From: Steromphala cineraria
Lineage: Eukaryota; Mollusca; Gastropoda; Trochida; Trochidae
NCBI GenBank assembly: GCA_916613615.1
Contig: OU744725.1
Span: 72,820,868-72,884,867 of the forward strand
DNA length: 64,000 bases
Direction: 5' to 3'
Shown: piece by piece, positions 11,301 to 23,589 of the stretch
Position numbering within the stretch: position 1 is the stretch's first letter
Layout: every line of letters begins with the position of its first letter
Program-made: the position numbers and the translations under genes
The notes under the pieces: generated by a model
What the model was told of the DNA's origin: nothing
Seen by the model: the letters and a program-made list of their open reading frames with translations, nothing else
Database searches by the model: none

Positions 11301-14300
11301 TAGTTGAAAACATGTAAATATGATATCAAACTTTCAACAAATGATTTTTCTACCGAGTGGTGTAATTCCAACAGCTTAATTTAATCACGAACAGCATAAC
11401 GTATCACATATGCTACTAACTCTACATATCCCAGTCGCCCTTTAAAAAAATCTTTTTTGGGTGTGTGAATTTCGGTCCAAAGATGTGTAAATTTACTTTT
11501 CGGTACTTTTGACGTCGAACTAGTTAACCCAAATGTAAATATGATATCAAACTTTCAACAAATGATGTTTCTAAAGAGTGGTGTAATTCGTTTTTCAATG
11601 ACTTAAATTCAACACGAATTGCATAAGGCTCAAGAAACTCACATTTCCTACTAATCTTTTTCAGAGTTTTGTTCGTGTGATTGTCGGTCCTTAGATGTTC
11701 AAATTTACTTAAGGTACTTAAAAATGTGATTGATTTTATGATAACAATGTATGTTTCATAAAAAAAGAAAGAAAATAATTACAGTCACAACTTTGAAGAA
11801 GTTATAAGCAAAGAAAATCAGAAGCATAAAATTAAATATCTCAGCCTAACTTAATGTGCTGAATATATATATATAAACTCGACTCCTAGGGAAAAGAATC
11901 AGATACAGTAATTTGATTACTGTTGCATAAGAAATGAAAGATTCGGCATTTTAGATTTTACTTTAAATACTCTACAAGTATCATTCTCGATACAGGACAC
12001 ACTACGTCATATATGAATGGCTTCAAGTTTCAAGCTAATATTTTGTTGAGTAAAAATCATATGTCAGATGTCAGCATTGAAGTGTTCAGTGGGTATAAGT
12101 AAAATAGATATTCAATTTTTTTAGTGAGGTAAAAGTGGTAAGTAAGAATACCGGGAAAAAGGTGATATGATTCAAACTCAAATTGACAATTGAGAAAAAT
12201 CCTTCCTTAATGTGCTGAGTATATCCAAAAACTCAACTCCTACGGATATGGCCCAGATACAGTAATTTGATTACGGCCGTATAAGAAATGATAGATTCAG
12301 CATTTTAGACAAAGAAAAAATACATCATTTGATGAATACTGTCACTGATGTATGAGAATGACAAAATTTCCTGATGTTCAACTCTGGGCAAAAACTCATC
12401 CAATTATTGATGACCTCATCTTCACCTTATCTGGATTATTGATTTTTTAGATGTAGATTTTTGTAATGTCAAAAATGTGGGTAGTTTTTAATCTTCTCAC
12501 CACATCATTATTTATTTTAATTCTTAGTAATTAACGTACGCTTTTAGGATCTCATTAAAATACACAAAAAGGTAATTTGCATTAGATTGTGTAATTGATG
12601 CTTATATTTGTGCCGAGCTCAAATACTTTTGTCAAAACAGATCTCAACTACCAAAAGTCAATGTTTCCATGAGTTCAGTGAATTCATTTATTGGCATGTG
12701 TCTGCTGCTAGATGTTAAGTTTGATAGTCTATACAATTAAAGGGATGTGTGGTTTGAAACAACTAAAGAGAGACACGATTGTAGACAGTGCTCACTGAAT
12801 CGGTACCAAAGCGTCTTTCATTGAATATGATTGAAGTTTATTTTGTATTCACAACCAAATTACATTTAAAATTCCCACCTCCTTCAGACTCCCAGAAGTG
12901 GTACAATTGCGTGATTAACTGTTATATTCCTATACCAGGTATATTGTAAGAGCATATAGTAAATGGAACTGTAGAAATCTCATTTCATCATTGGATAACA
13001 ATATTCTGTTTATTACATACCTATAGTTCAAGACTGACTTAGGCTCAGAATAAAGCTGATGTGTGGTAGTATTGGAATCGTTGGAAATAACACAAAATAT
13101 ATACCCACAAAAGAAGTTATTTGATAATAGATTAAGAAAGCATGGGATAGGCTTCTTGATCACAAACCATATCCAGTCTGAGGTCAATCGGTAAATACCA
13201 TCTCATAATCGGAAACACTGTTGAACAATTCTCATTAGCAACATAAGCCGTAACACTGATATTTAATGACGTTTTTATTATGAACACACGAGAGTCATTT
13301 ACAAGTCACATAAGCCATTAACTGCGATACAAACAATCACTCTACTAGAAATAGTATACACGCTAAGGTTCTTAAAATGCCCTTGACTTCAAGTCTAGTA
13401 GACGAATATCCTCAAGAGGCAGCTGAGGAGCTAATATCATGTCTTGATTTAGTTCTGATGAAGTCTTCAGCTTAACTCACTAACGGTCGCCCATTGTCAA
13501 TATATAAAGAATTTAAAGCATTCTTGAACTCACTCAGTGATTGTTAAATCTAAAATGTAAAAAATCGAATTTTGGGTTGCAGAGTCAACGATCTGTTTGC
13601 ATAAAATTCGAAAGTCAAATGAGTGTTTCTTTGTATTCGAATTCGTATTTAAGAAACATTGTTTTTATAATAAATGTTTCTTGTTACGTAGAAATGAAAA
13701 TATATTTTAGTTTATAAATACAATAGAATACCTAAATTAGTCTACGATACAGTGTTGGCAAGAAAAGCAGTTGACTTTAGATACTCTACAAAGTATCATT
13801 CTCGATACGAGACACAACACGTGATATCAAAATGACTTCAAGTTTAAAGCCAAGATTATATTTAGTCAAAATCATACGTAAGATGTGAGTAGCTAAAACG
13901 TGTCCCATTGAAATGTTTTGTGGGTATAAATAAATTAGACATCCACCTTGCAAAGTGAGGTGAAAGTGGTAGATAGGTATTTCGAGCACGCAGGACAAAG
14001 ATGATATGATTAAAAACTCGAATTGACGAATGAGAAAACCCCTTCCGTGGTGGAAATTAATCTCAAATATTGATGACCACGCTAAGAACAAGTTGATATA
14101 CTTGTTTCCGTGACAAATTTCTATTGAATTTACAAAAAGATGAATGATATGTATATATCATTAAAAATGCCCTAATAGATGGTTTTCTTACATGACAAAA
14201 GACGTTGTACCACAGGATTTATTTAATCTTATTTGAACGAAATCCCCAACGAGTATTAAAGGAAAGTCTTATATCATCACAACCGTTCCAGACGAAGCTT

Positions 14301-14326
14301 TTGGAGTATTTCAAGTGTTTGAAGTA

Positions 14327-14654
14327 CCGTATTTCCTCTAATAAGGGCCCGGGCGCTTATTTTTTCAGCACCCCTTAACCCCCCGGCGCTTATTAGAGGC
14401 CCGGCGCTTGTTGGAGACCCGGCGCTTATTTCTTTCACAGACACTGAAGATTGTTTTAAGCCGTCTTTTACCATGAATACCTGTAAAATGTTTACTGAGG
14501 GAGCACTTATCTAATAGTTAGAACCCGGCGCTTATTAGAGACCCGGCGCTTATAAGAGGCCCGGCGCTTATTTTCTCAACTACCAATGACCCCCCGGCGC
14601 TTATTAGAGGCCCGGCGCTTATTGGAGACCCGGCGATTATTAGAGGAAATACGG
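14327..14654. mobile_element. MITE with CCGTATTTCC ends and TA target duplication
   Basis: Bounded by TA at 14325-14326 and 14655-14656. The left terminus CCGTATTTCCTCTAATAA matches the reverse complement of the right terminus at nearly every base. D2 has the empty site as a single TA at 62527-62528 within GAAGTACATGAT. Both subterminal zones hold arrays of a roughly 20-bp GC-rich module, CCCGGCGCTTATTAGAGG, in a window that is otherwise AT-rich. TA duplication suggests mobilisation by a Tc1/mariner-type transposase. It has no coding capacity. Confidence 0.85.
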
Positions 14655-15384
14655 TACATGATATTGAGGTGACCTCAAGTGAATTAAGTCAAACTGAGAC
14701 AAGATGAAAACATCCAGTTATGAGAGGTAAACTTTGGGGACAGATTGCTGTGTTTAAAGCAGACAGCGGAAGTAAGTAATATTGTACTGAGAATCCACTG
14801 ATATTAAATAAATGTTTAGAGAGTTAAGATATGTTATAAACTGAACAGAAGGTGTGATACTAGATTCTTACATCGTGATATATAAACAAGTAGCAGCTTC
14901 AGCTTACATATAACAGTACTTTACAACTCACCATCGTAATTCAATGTTTTCATGCAGCATTTTATGTGCAAATCTAGATGTAACTGTAAACAACATGATA
15001 TATATTCAAATTAAAATCTAATTTACTCTGCTGCCGATACAAATTGTAAAAGTATCAAGTTTTTGTAAATCATATATTGCTTGGCATACAATTTACTCTT
15101 AAAGTTATTGAGCATGCACAACAATTCGTCCTTCTTATGAAAAATGTTTCCTTTAATGAATTAAAATTTAAGATTTTATAATTGATCTTAGATTATATTT
15201 TTATGCGCATGTGTATACATAGGAGGAACAGAATTTAGAACAGATTGTCCTTTTCACGACCAAATTGACCCTATAATGTGTCTCTATTGAAAGAACATAA
15301 TTACACAGTTAACGTACTCGTCCTCAGTCTTCTAATCTATGTTATTTGAGCAGTCTTATAACGACGAGGCTGCTATTCAAGGTA

Positions 15385-15725
15385 CACGTCTGACATTGAA
15401 CATGACGCAATGAATACATTTCATCTTGAGGAATTGCTGTTCGCATCTAAGGATCAATGTAATATACCTCGCCACGAGACTCAAAATTGGGTGCTTTAGT
15501 TGCCTTGTTGTAGCTTTTATCTCCAAGCTGAACAAGTACCAGAAGAAACCAGGCCCAATCTTCTCACACTTGCCTTCTTTCCTTGTCTTCCCTTTCGATT
15601 CCTTCTCCCTCATCTGTCCTCTCTCTGGTGGCAACATCCACGTGTTGAATAACTGGAAATTTGTTGAAAACATTTGTTGTCCAAATTATTTTAACGTGAA
15701 CTCTACGACAATCAGTCATTTGATG
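15385..15725 (-). mobile_element. SINE-like dispersed repeat, minus copy at end of D1
   Basis: Read on the minus strand it has an ACACGTGGATGTTGCC core, then a purine-rich stretch (GGGAGAAGGAATCGAAAGG), and ends near TTTTGAGTCTCGTGGCGAGG, which could be a degenerate tRNA B box. Relatives are at 63350-63605 (minus) and 37205-37345 (plus). The latter two start with GAGTGAGTGAG-type runs typical of molluscan SINE-like repeats. The overlapping open frames on both strands (15377-15731) are by-products of this repeat. Confidence 0.5.
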
Positions 15726-16017
15726 AAATGACTAACTTTTCTAGGCATTTAGCTAAATGACTGAAATTGGACCTTGTGTTTTTAACAATTTGACTGTTAC
15801 TGTTTAGGCAATATGTCGCCACGAGACTCAAAACCAAGCCCTTGTTGTTTGGCTGGTTTAGTTGACAATCATCGACTAAAATCAATGAACATCCCAATAT
15901 TAGCGCCACGAAATATAAGCTTTATGTCTAAAGGACATTATTTACATACTCTTTGATATTTGAAAAACAATGATTATGTGAAATTGTTGTTTGTTTGTTT
16001 GTTATATAGTAAAATAT
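15726..16017. other. Unique AT-rich stretch between D1 and B2
   Basis: It contains a second short match to the CGCCACGAGACTCAAAA end of the SINE-like repeat (15811-15830). It also has a small self-complementary stretch, CATTTGATGAAATG, and a TTGTTTGTTTG run. No gene is seen. Confidence 0.4.
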
Positions 16018-17270
16018 AAAATCTAGTCAATCTGAAAAGTCATAGATTATATTTTTTACATAAAATCTAAAAAGAATATTTTCACAAAATCGCAAACATT
16101 GGCTTCTCTGAATTAATGTCTCATAAGTACCACCTACATTCCATTACAGTCATATATACATATATAAAGTTTACCTTGATATGATATTTTGATTAAGCAC
16201 TAAGTAAAAAAGGTACACGTGTGTGTTGAGACTCGACTTATCATTTGAAACATACAAAGCAAACATTGATTCATTAAATGATGAATGCGAAATGTCTCTG
16301 ATGGAGAGGTAACTTTGATTAATTTTGGGCGACCACACAATCATGTTTACCAGAAAAACAAATTGAATTACTTGTTTTCGTGACAGGGTTGAGTTCAGTG
16401 TATTTACAAAAATGATAATGTAAGATATATTTTCAGGATGAAAATTGTGATTTACTTGGTTTAATTTGGAGAAACATCTCCTATTAGTAACATAATTAAA
16501 GGTTCTGTTACCTGTGTGGTTATAATAAATAAAAACATCACCAATTTACTGATGTAAACATTACAACATTTATTTTGTGTTTGCAGTTGTGGGATTATAG
16601 AACACGAGCTCAACTTTAAACTTTCAGGTTATCATTTCAGTGTTTTCTGTTCACGTCTACTATAACACTGAAGATTCATTAGGAGGACTGGCCGTACTAA
16701 GATTGATATAGTGGGGACTTCACTGCAATTCACATCAAATTTCTGGATACATTTGAGTGTTTTCTGATTTTGACACAACTGTGTCGATATTAACATAGAA
16801 GGGTCATCAGAGGAACTTGTCAGACAACAAACGAAGCCTCTTCCCCCGGTAGTCTGTGAGTAATTGACAATTATAGAGAATTCTATTGGAGATTTCCTTG
16901 AACATGAAACAATTATTGGAAGTTGATTATAACATCATAGGACGTGACCTTCAAATCTAACATCTACATACTAGACACACGTGTTGAAACCCCCAAGTGA
17001 AAAGTGCCACTGAAACATAGTTATCTCATGTCTTAAGACGTTCACTAAACTTTGTTTTGAATTATATAAGAAGATCCTTTCATGTACATGAAGACCCTCT
17101 ATAAATAAATTATCTTTATTCGTAATTATGTAACTTAAAAGTCAAACACGAGTATAAAGGGAATCATGGCCCCAAGTGCATTTAACAGACAAGGCATCAA
17201 CTATATATCTATCATACTCGGATGTATACAAAGTGAAAATTCTTTTTAAAGCCATTTGCTTATCACAATT
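16018..17270. repeat. Segmental duplication block B, copy 2
   Basis: Matches B1 from 4008, B3 from 29985 and B4 from 48005. Its end matches B4 rather than B1/B3: both B2 and B4 run into a GGAATAAACACTAT hairpin instead of a SINE. No gene is seen. Confidence 0.8.
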
Positions 17271-17282
17271 CTACATTATTCC

Positions 17283-17348
17283 CATTAGGAATAAACACTA
17301 TTTATTTATCTAGCCAAGGCTCGCAAAATACAAAGTTTATTCCTAATG
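17283..17348. repeat. 14-bp perfect inverted repeat (hairpin), copy 1
   Basis: CATTAGGAATAAAC at 17283-17296 is exactly complementary to GTTTATTCCTAATG at 17335-17348, with a 38-base loop. It may be the ends of a very short MITE. An equivalent structure is at 49047-49112, with the stem intact and several loop changes. Confidence 0.75.
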
Positions 17349-17399
17349 CAGGATATTTACGATCCCAAAACACACTCTCAAGATAACCTCTATTTAACA

Positions 17400-18468
17400 T
17401 TGATCAATACCCTCGTGTCCTCATGATCAGTGAATGAACTAGAATTGATGTAATGATGTACAGCTTTGTGAAATGTTGATTAGGATAATTACAACAAAAC
17501 TCATTAGTGAGGTGGACATCATTTAAACTCGTTAATGGAATGACAATAGTGACAACATTTCATTATCTGTCATTAGTGAAGAGGATATGTCAACTCAACA
17601 TCTAATAGGAAACCTGTAACTATCCTAACTGTATGGATTTGAGAGTGATGTTTGTCAGCTAATGAAGAGAGTGGTTCTTATAGAGTGATTTTGTTTGCTA
17701 GTGTGTGTTATTGAAATTTATTTGAAATTCTAATTTTAAGAACAGTTAGAAAAAATCCATGCCTACACGTTATTATAGCTATTTTAACCAATGACGCATC
17801 AAAGTCTTAGCTTGCAACATTACTAACAAGAATTGAAACAACAAAACCCTCTGTGTTTCTCTCAGAGTGAAACAACAATGAATCTTTGTTACTCATTTCT
17901 TGTACTATCTATAACACTTGAGCAGTGGTAAAATTATCAACATGCAAACCCGTTTATATGGGGAGAATGAACATCGATATCTCACCGTTTAATACATAAA
18001 TAGAAATGCAGCCGTTCTGAATGCGATGGATTTAGACCAGTCATAACAACCACTTACAAAATGTAATATATGTGTTCAAACACTATAATTATATTACAAG
18101 CAATCAATCTGTGGTTTACATTTGTGTTTTAGTCGATGTATTTCACTGTATTATGATAGAGGATGATGACCTCTCTGTTGTTGCATCAAGACACAGAAGA
18201 CCTTACAGGATCAATACAATTACCTTCCTTCCATGATCATATCCTGGAGTGTAGGTGCAAATAATCAATGAACATCCTGGTCTAATGGATCTTCCTTCAC
18301 CTTTTACAGCAATGAGCTGCAAGAGTTCTCATCTACTCACCTACATGTCCTAAGGAGATTGATTAAAGCTTATCATTGCATTAATCTCTTTGAAGTGACC
18401 TCCATTCCAACACCAATAAAAGCTACTGTAGGAAAGGTTTAAATGATGCCTTACTTTCAAGCGAAAAT
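17400..18468. repeat. Segmental duplication block C, copy 2
   Basis: Matches C1 and C3 (same landmarks in the same order) and ends at AGCGAAAAT, where LINE fragment L1 begins. No gene is seen. Confidence 0.75.
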
Positions 18469-19472
18469 AGCACACAAGTATCTATTCAAACGTAAAGGAC
18501 GATTCTATTGCTTATTTGTAGATTTTCGAAAGGCTTTTGACTGTGTGAATAGAAAACTGTTATGGTTTATGGTACTGAAGAAAGGCATTCATGGAAAGTT
18601 CTTCAACATTTTACAAGATATTATTTCAAAGGTAAAATCTGCTGTAAAGATCAATAATTCATGTATCACTGACTATTTTGACACGATGAGTGGAGTGAGA
18701 CAAGGCTGTCACCCTGTACATTGTTGAATTGGAGCAAATGATGCAAGATTCCCAATTAAGAGGAATATTTATTGGACAGGAATATTTGGAAATTCTTCTT
18801 TTGTTCTTTGCCGATGATTTATTCATTTTTGATGATACGGTTATAGGAATGCAAATAAAGATTAATGTTTTAGAGAAGTGGGGATTGGAAGTAAACTTAC
18901 AGAAAACACAGATGATTGTTTTCAGAAATGGAGGTATCATCAAAGGAATAGAAAATTGGAAATATGGTGATATCAATATCAAAACTAGCATGGACTAAAG
19001 CAACCGATGTTTTAACTTCCAAGGCACGAAAAAAGATATATTATCGAAAAATTCCACTCAAGTTTTTGTAAATTCATTCTTTCGACGGGGAATCACGTTT
19101 CTAACGTTGCAGCTTTAGGTGACTGTGGACGCTCACATTGACTACCACACAAGATGTATTAAATATTGGTGTAAATTGCTGCAACTACCGAATATCATTT
19201 CCTCCTTTTATGTCCTTTATACAAGACCCTAAGATTAAAATATATTCCATTTTATCACCAAAACGTTACTGTCCAGAAATATTTGATTTTATTAAGCTTG
19301 TGTTCACCATACATTCTCCAGAATTGTGCTATGTTTATAAAGGAAGCTCTTTTACAGAGAAGGTTAAAACTTGAAACTTGATCATATCAAAATGTAACGC
19401 TATAAGTTATTGATTACAATGTATTGTACATGAACCAATGGCCTTTCTAATGAATAAGCATTTGATCGATTG
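18469..19472 (+). mobile_element. Non-LTR retrotransposon fragment L1 (reverse transcriptase, 5'-truncated)
   Basis: Translation gives reverse transcriptase motifs of a LINE: FVDFRKAFDCVN (motif A, with catalytic Asp), SGVRQGCH (motif B) and FADDL (motif C, catalytic Asp pair). Compared with L2 at 33138-34592, it has lost about 21 bp after the QGCH codons, about 26 bp near 18980, and roughly 400 bp near 19190 that covered the end of the RT and the following domain. The 3' end, GTACATGAACCAATGGCC followed by GATT-rich sequence, matches L2. The 5' endonuclease region is absent. It is a dead copy. The family is a Jockey/CR1-type LINE or relative; I cannot fix the clade. Confidence 0.85.
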
Positions 19473-20760
19473 AATAAGACACACAGACTTGTAAAACTAT
19501 TGCTTCTTAGCTCAAGATGGCCTATCATCTGACATTTGAACACCTAAACCTCTCATAGGGTTTTCACGGAGATTGTACTTAAAAAGGAAATGTGGTCATC
19601 AGAATGCAATACAGGTTAAGCGTTGGTTGCAATTTAGTTGCCCTAGATCTCTCATTATCTCAGATTTAATCGAAGTTTACATAAGGTCCATGGACAAAGA
19701 AGATGCCAGTTATTGACCTATTGATTACAATTCTTCAGTGGGTTCATGCTCTTTTGTAAGTTTCTAAATGGGTCATTATAAAGTAGTTTTTCATAGTTGA
19801 TGGAAACAAACATGTTTTCTTTGTTTTGTACTTCCGGGCATTTTTTTCCAAATATCAATACTAATTTTTAAATTTTGATGAAAATAGTAAATAATAATAT
19901 CAGTAAGTAAGTAAAATGAGTAAAATGAGGAATGAAACAAAGAAAGGTCACTTAAACTTAATATGGTTGTCATCTATTATCTTGTTGAGTACTATGAAGC
20001 TGTTTTCTGGAAATTAGAATATATCACTTTTATTAACAGATCCTTAAGGCAACTTTGCTAGACTAGATATTTAACAATTGACAGTTTAGTAGTTTCATTT
20101 GTCTTAAATGTCCTTTATAAAGTTAAAATGAAAGATATGAGAGAACAACACTATAAGAGGAAAAACAATTGTTTTACATTATCATGATAAATATGCGAAA
20201 ATGTGCATGATATATCTATGTAAGGGCTGTATCAAAACATCATATTTGAAAAAAAGAAGACATAAAGCCTGAACTCTTGTTATTTATATAATTGATGAAC
20301 TAATCTTTAGACTAGTTGTCCCGGGAAGATTTAGTCGATAAGAACGCCATATCCTGCAGGGCAATTAGTACAAACCAGTAAAATGACATTACTAGCCAAC
20401 CCAATATCTTTACAAGCAAGGAAGAGTCTGTAAGATTTACTGTTTTGCCCTTGAGTCCATTCCAGGCTGACTAGTTTCTTTCATTAGATTCACTATAACA
20501 GGAACATGAAAAAGTCTCATTTATCTCGTTGAATCAAGGTAATGAATGACCATCCATGGATACCAAATAACTGCTGTGGGCAGTTATTTATTGCCCTAAT
20601 GAGGAAGAGATGTCCTATAACTGCTTCTACAAAATGAAGTTTTGCCCAGCTCCACAATAAGCTTAAACTGTTTGTTTGACACAGTAACTTCCAGTAAGTT
20701 GATGTGCTAGAAAGATGATCCAGTCTTCTCACAGCACTCAGGCTGGAATGTTGGATACAG

Positions 20761-21862
20761 GAGAGCTGTTGGGGAGAGTACAGGGAGACATCAGTACACT
20801 GGAGGTAGGGGATGGATAGAGGCGGGGTTCTGGTTCTATGAGAGCTGTTGGGGAGAGTACAGGGAGACATCAGTACACTGGAGGTAGGGGATGGATAGAG
20901 GCGGGGTTCTGGTTCTATGAGAGCTGTTGGGGAGAGTACAGGGAGACATCAGTACACTGGAGGTAGGGGATGGATAGAGGCGGGGTTCTGGTTCTATGAG
21001 AGCTGTTGGGGAGAGTACAGGGAGACATCAGTACACTGGAGGTAGGGGATGGATAGAGGCGGGGTTCTGGTTCTATGAGAGCTGTGTGGGAGAGTACAGG
21101 GAGACATCAGTACACTGGAGGTAGGGGATGGATAGAGGCGGGGTTCTGGTTCTATGGGAGCTGTTGGGGAGAGTACAGGGAGATATCAGTACACTGGAGG
21201 TAGGGGATGGATAGAGGCGGGGTTCTGGTTCTATGAGAGCTGTTGGGGAGAGTACAGGGAGATATCAGTACACTGGAGGTAGGGGATGGATAGAGGCGGG
21301 GTTCTGGTTCTATGAGAGCTGTTGGGGAGAGTACAGGGAGACATCAGTACACTGGAGGTAGGGGATGGATAGAGGCGGGGTTCTGGTTCTATGAGAGCTG
21401 TTGGGGAGAGTACAGGGAGACATCAGTACACTGGAGGTAGGGGATGGATAGAGGCGGGGTTCTGGTTCTATGAGAGCTGTTGGGGAGAGTACAGGGAGAC
21501 ATCAGTACACTGGAGGTAGGGGATGGATAGAGGCGGGGTTCTGGTTCTATGAGAGCTGTTGGGGAGAGTACAGGGAGATATCAGTACACTGGAGGTAGGG
21601 GATGGATAGAGGCGGGGTTCTGGTTCTATGAGAGCTGTTGGGGAGAGTACAGGGAGATATCAGTACACTGGGGGTAGGGGATGGATAGAGGCGGGGTTCT
21701 GGTTCTATGAGAGCTGTTGGGGAGAGTACAGGGAGATATCAGTACACTGGAGGTAGGGGATGGATAGAGGCGGGGTTCTGGTTCTATGAGAGCTGTTGGG
21801 GAGAGTACAGGGAGATATCAGTACACTGGAGGTAGGGGATGGATAGAGGCGGGGTTCTGGTC
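20761..21862. repeat. Minisatellite, 79-bp unit, about 14 copies
   Basis: Units start with GAGAGCTGTTGGGGAGAGTA at 20761, 20840, 20919, 20998, 21077 and so on every 79 bp. They are almost identical; the main variant is GACATC versus GATATC. The array is much more GC-rich than its surroundings. 79 is not a multiple of 3, so the open frames in it cannot be read as a protein repeat. Each unit contains CTGGAGGTAGGG, which resembles a 5' splice site. The E2 array (36217-36680) has only six units, so copy number changed after duplication. Confidence 0.97.
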
Positions 21863-22479
21863 CTTGGTCTTGGTCCGCTTGGACTTTCTATACAGCAAGT
21901 ATCAGGTACGTTTTATTCACATTAAGTTTTAGCTGAAAACTTTCTATTTGGAATTTTCATAAAGTTTTAATTCCTTTTTTGTTTTTACAGCATGTATCGG
22001 TATATAGTTCTCGATTTACATTTATTATCATAATTATGAAATATATCAATACCAGTATTCCTTTCCTTATCAAAGAAAGTATGCTCATTGCATAAACACT
22101 TGCAATTATTAAATTTTGCAAATTGGATATGGTAAGACCTTAGTCAGTTGACAATGTGAACGTAATGAACTTTCTTCAAATCAATTCTCATTGAATGAAC
22201 AGATGGATTTTATCACATGTACATGTCTAGGGATTACATTATTACGTTAGTTTAAGATGTTTAATGTGGTGTAATAATACAGACCTTATCTCAATAACAA
22301 AATAGATATGATATTGATATTTAGAATTCTACCTCAATCTGAAATTGTATTGAACAAGGGTATAAGAGAATGCTAAAACATTCTGGCCATTATTCAGAAA
22401 ATAAAACAAGCTGTAAAATATGCTATCTGAATTTAATATATTTTGACAATTTGAACTTTATAACACTTGAAATGTACTA

Positions 22480-22620
22480 AGGCAGTAGCGTTACTACCTG
22501 GTCAAAGTTGCAGGCAGGAGTGTTATTGCCTAAGGCATTAACGCTACTGCCTGGTTAAATAAGACTTTCTCCTTATTGCCTAGGCAGTCTCTTATTGCCT
22601 AGGAAGTAACGTCACTGCCT
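22480..22620. mobile_element. Small palindromic MITE, copy in E1
   Basis: The ends AGGCAGTAGCGTTACT and AGTAACGTCACTGCCT are inverted repeats of about 16 bp with two differences. The inside is packed with short self-complementary modules built on GGCAGTAACGCTACTGCC and TTATTGCCTAGGCAGT. It has no reading frame. It is present in E2 at 38147-38287, so it predates the duplication. The superfamily is not identifiable, as no empty site is available. Confidence 0.6.
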
Positions 22621-23258
22621 GATTCTCCTTAATGCCGCTAACATACATATATATATTTGTATATGATGATAGATATTTCCTTAAAAACATCACGAAATCA
22701 TTATCTTAACTATAAAGATGTATTTTTGGACAACATGGTTCCCCAATTCATCTTATTGATTTTTCATTTCGACACACTATAATTTACCTTAATAGTAGGG
22801 ATCAAATTCCTTTAGAAAGTCTACTAGTAATTGCAAGTAACAATAAATCCTTTGAAGTGTTCTCAAGTAAGCGAACGTGAGACTATTACCGAAGGTAAAC
22901 TTTGATTTGAGTAATTATTAGTCATCTACTTAAGAGAAAACGAGATTTTAGTCGTTCAGGTTTTTGAATTTTGGAACTTATCTTCATCAATTAGAACAAA
23001 GAGTATTTGAATACAACTTCTGTATATTCATAGCTTTATCATATATTTGTTTATTAATGGTTGAGATATTTAATGACAATTCATTACACCAAAGAAAGTG
23101 TTTTATCAAAGTCAAATAATACAAAAATAAAATCACGGGTTACTTTGAAAGACTCCAAATCTCATTGACAAGTTGGACTTAACCATCAGATGAAAGATAT
23201 GTTTGATCAAATAATTTTCACATAGATTGTATTCATTTCCTCTTTGTCTCCTCCACAG

Positions 23259-23441
23259 GTGCACAGTGCAGTGGAGTGTGCTATCCTCTGTGCCAAACAT
23301 CCTCGGTGTGAATCATTCAACTATCAGATCAGTCCCAGTCCAAGGAAACTACATCGCTGTGAGATGGCCACAGAGAAAGTGTTACATCTTGACACGAGAA
23401 TCAAGGAGGGAACAGGCTTTGAATATTACAAAAAAATGTAA
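23259..23441 (+). CDS. Terminal exon coding for a PAN/Apple-like cysteine domain
   Basis: A 3' splice site (pyrimidine-rich TTTGTCTCCTCCACAG) precedes 60 open codons and a TAA. The peptide starts VHSAVECAILCAKHPRCESF and continues through NYQISPSP, HRCEM and GFEYYK. The Cys spacing (ECA...C...HPRC.SFNY...CEM), with an aromatic end, fits PAN/Apple modules, which are extracellular binding domains in secreted or membrane proteins. The exon enters in phase 0. No upstream exon is visible in this copy; a compatible one exists only in E2 (40412-40512). The E2 version of this exon has a one-base frameshift, so this is the better candidate for a working exon. No donor follows, so it is terminal. Calling it PAN is by motif only. 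Confidence 0.65.
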   Translation: MHSAVECAILCAKHPRCESFNYQISPSPRKLHRCEMATEKVLHLDTRIKEGTGFEYYKKM

Positions 23442-23589
23442 TATAATGACTAAATGAATATCTATGATACAAGATCAATTCTAAGTTGACAGTGCCAATA
23501 TTCTATAATATTGATACCTTCTATCTGATAACATTTCTTGATTTGACATCCGGAAACCGGTTTATGACTGACTCAACATTAAAAAAACC

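Larger units (their letters stand above)
8190..15675. repeat. Segmental duplication block D, copy 1
   Basis: Aligns with 49798-63605 (D2), which carries the BEL/Pao insertion. Divergence is a few percent by eye. The unoccupied BEL target CTAGT sits at 8887-8891. This copy has two insertions that D2 lacks (about 10860-11300 and 14327-14654). No host gene is recognised. One stretch, about 12900-13060, is far more diverged from D2 (61115-61250) than the surroundings. Confidence 0.85.

Noticed and set aside
13786..14091. 101-codon minus-strand frame in D1
   Set aside because: It is not open at the matching D2 region, and there are no domain features.
14277..14474. 65-codon minus-strand frame across the TA-flanked MITE
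   Set aside because: It is produced by the GC-rich modules and spans the MITE boundary.
15377..15731. Overlapping frames of about 100 codons on both strands (also 63314-63622)
   Set aside because: They lie in the SINE-like repeat and differ between the copies.
20517..20870. Minus-strand frame of 117 codons across the start of the minisatellite (and 35979-36326)
   Set aside because: It is open by chance. The 79-bp unit shifts frame each period, and the frame ends in the second unit; both loci share it only because they are duplicates.
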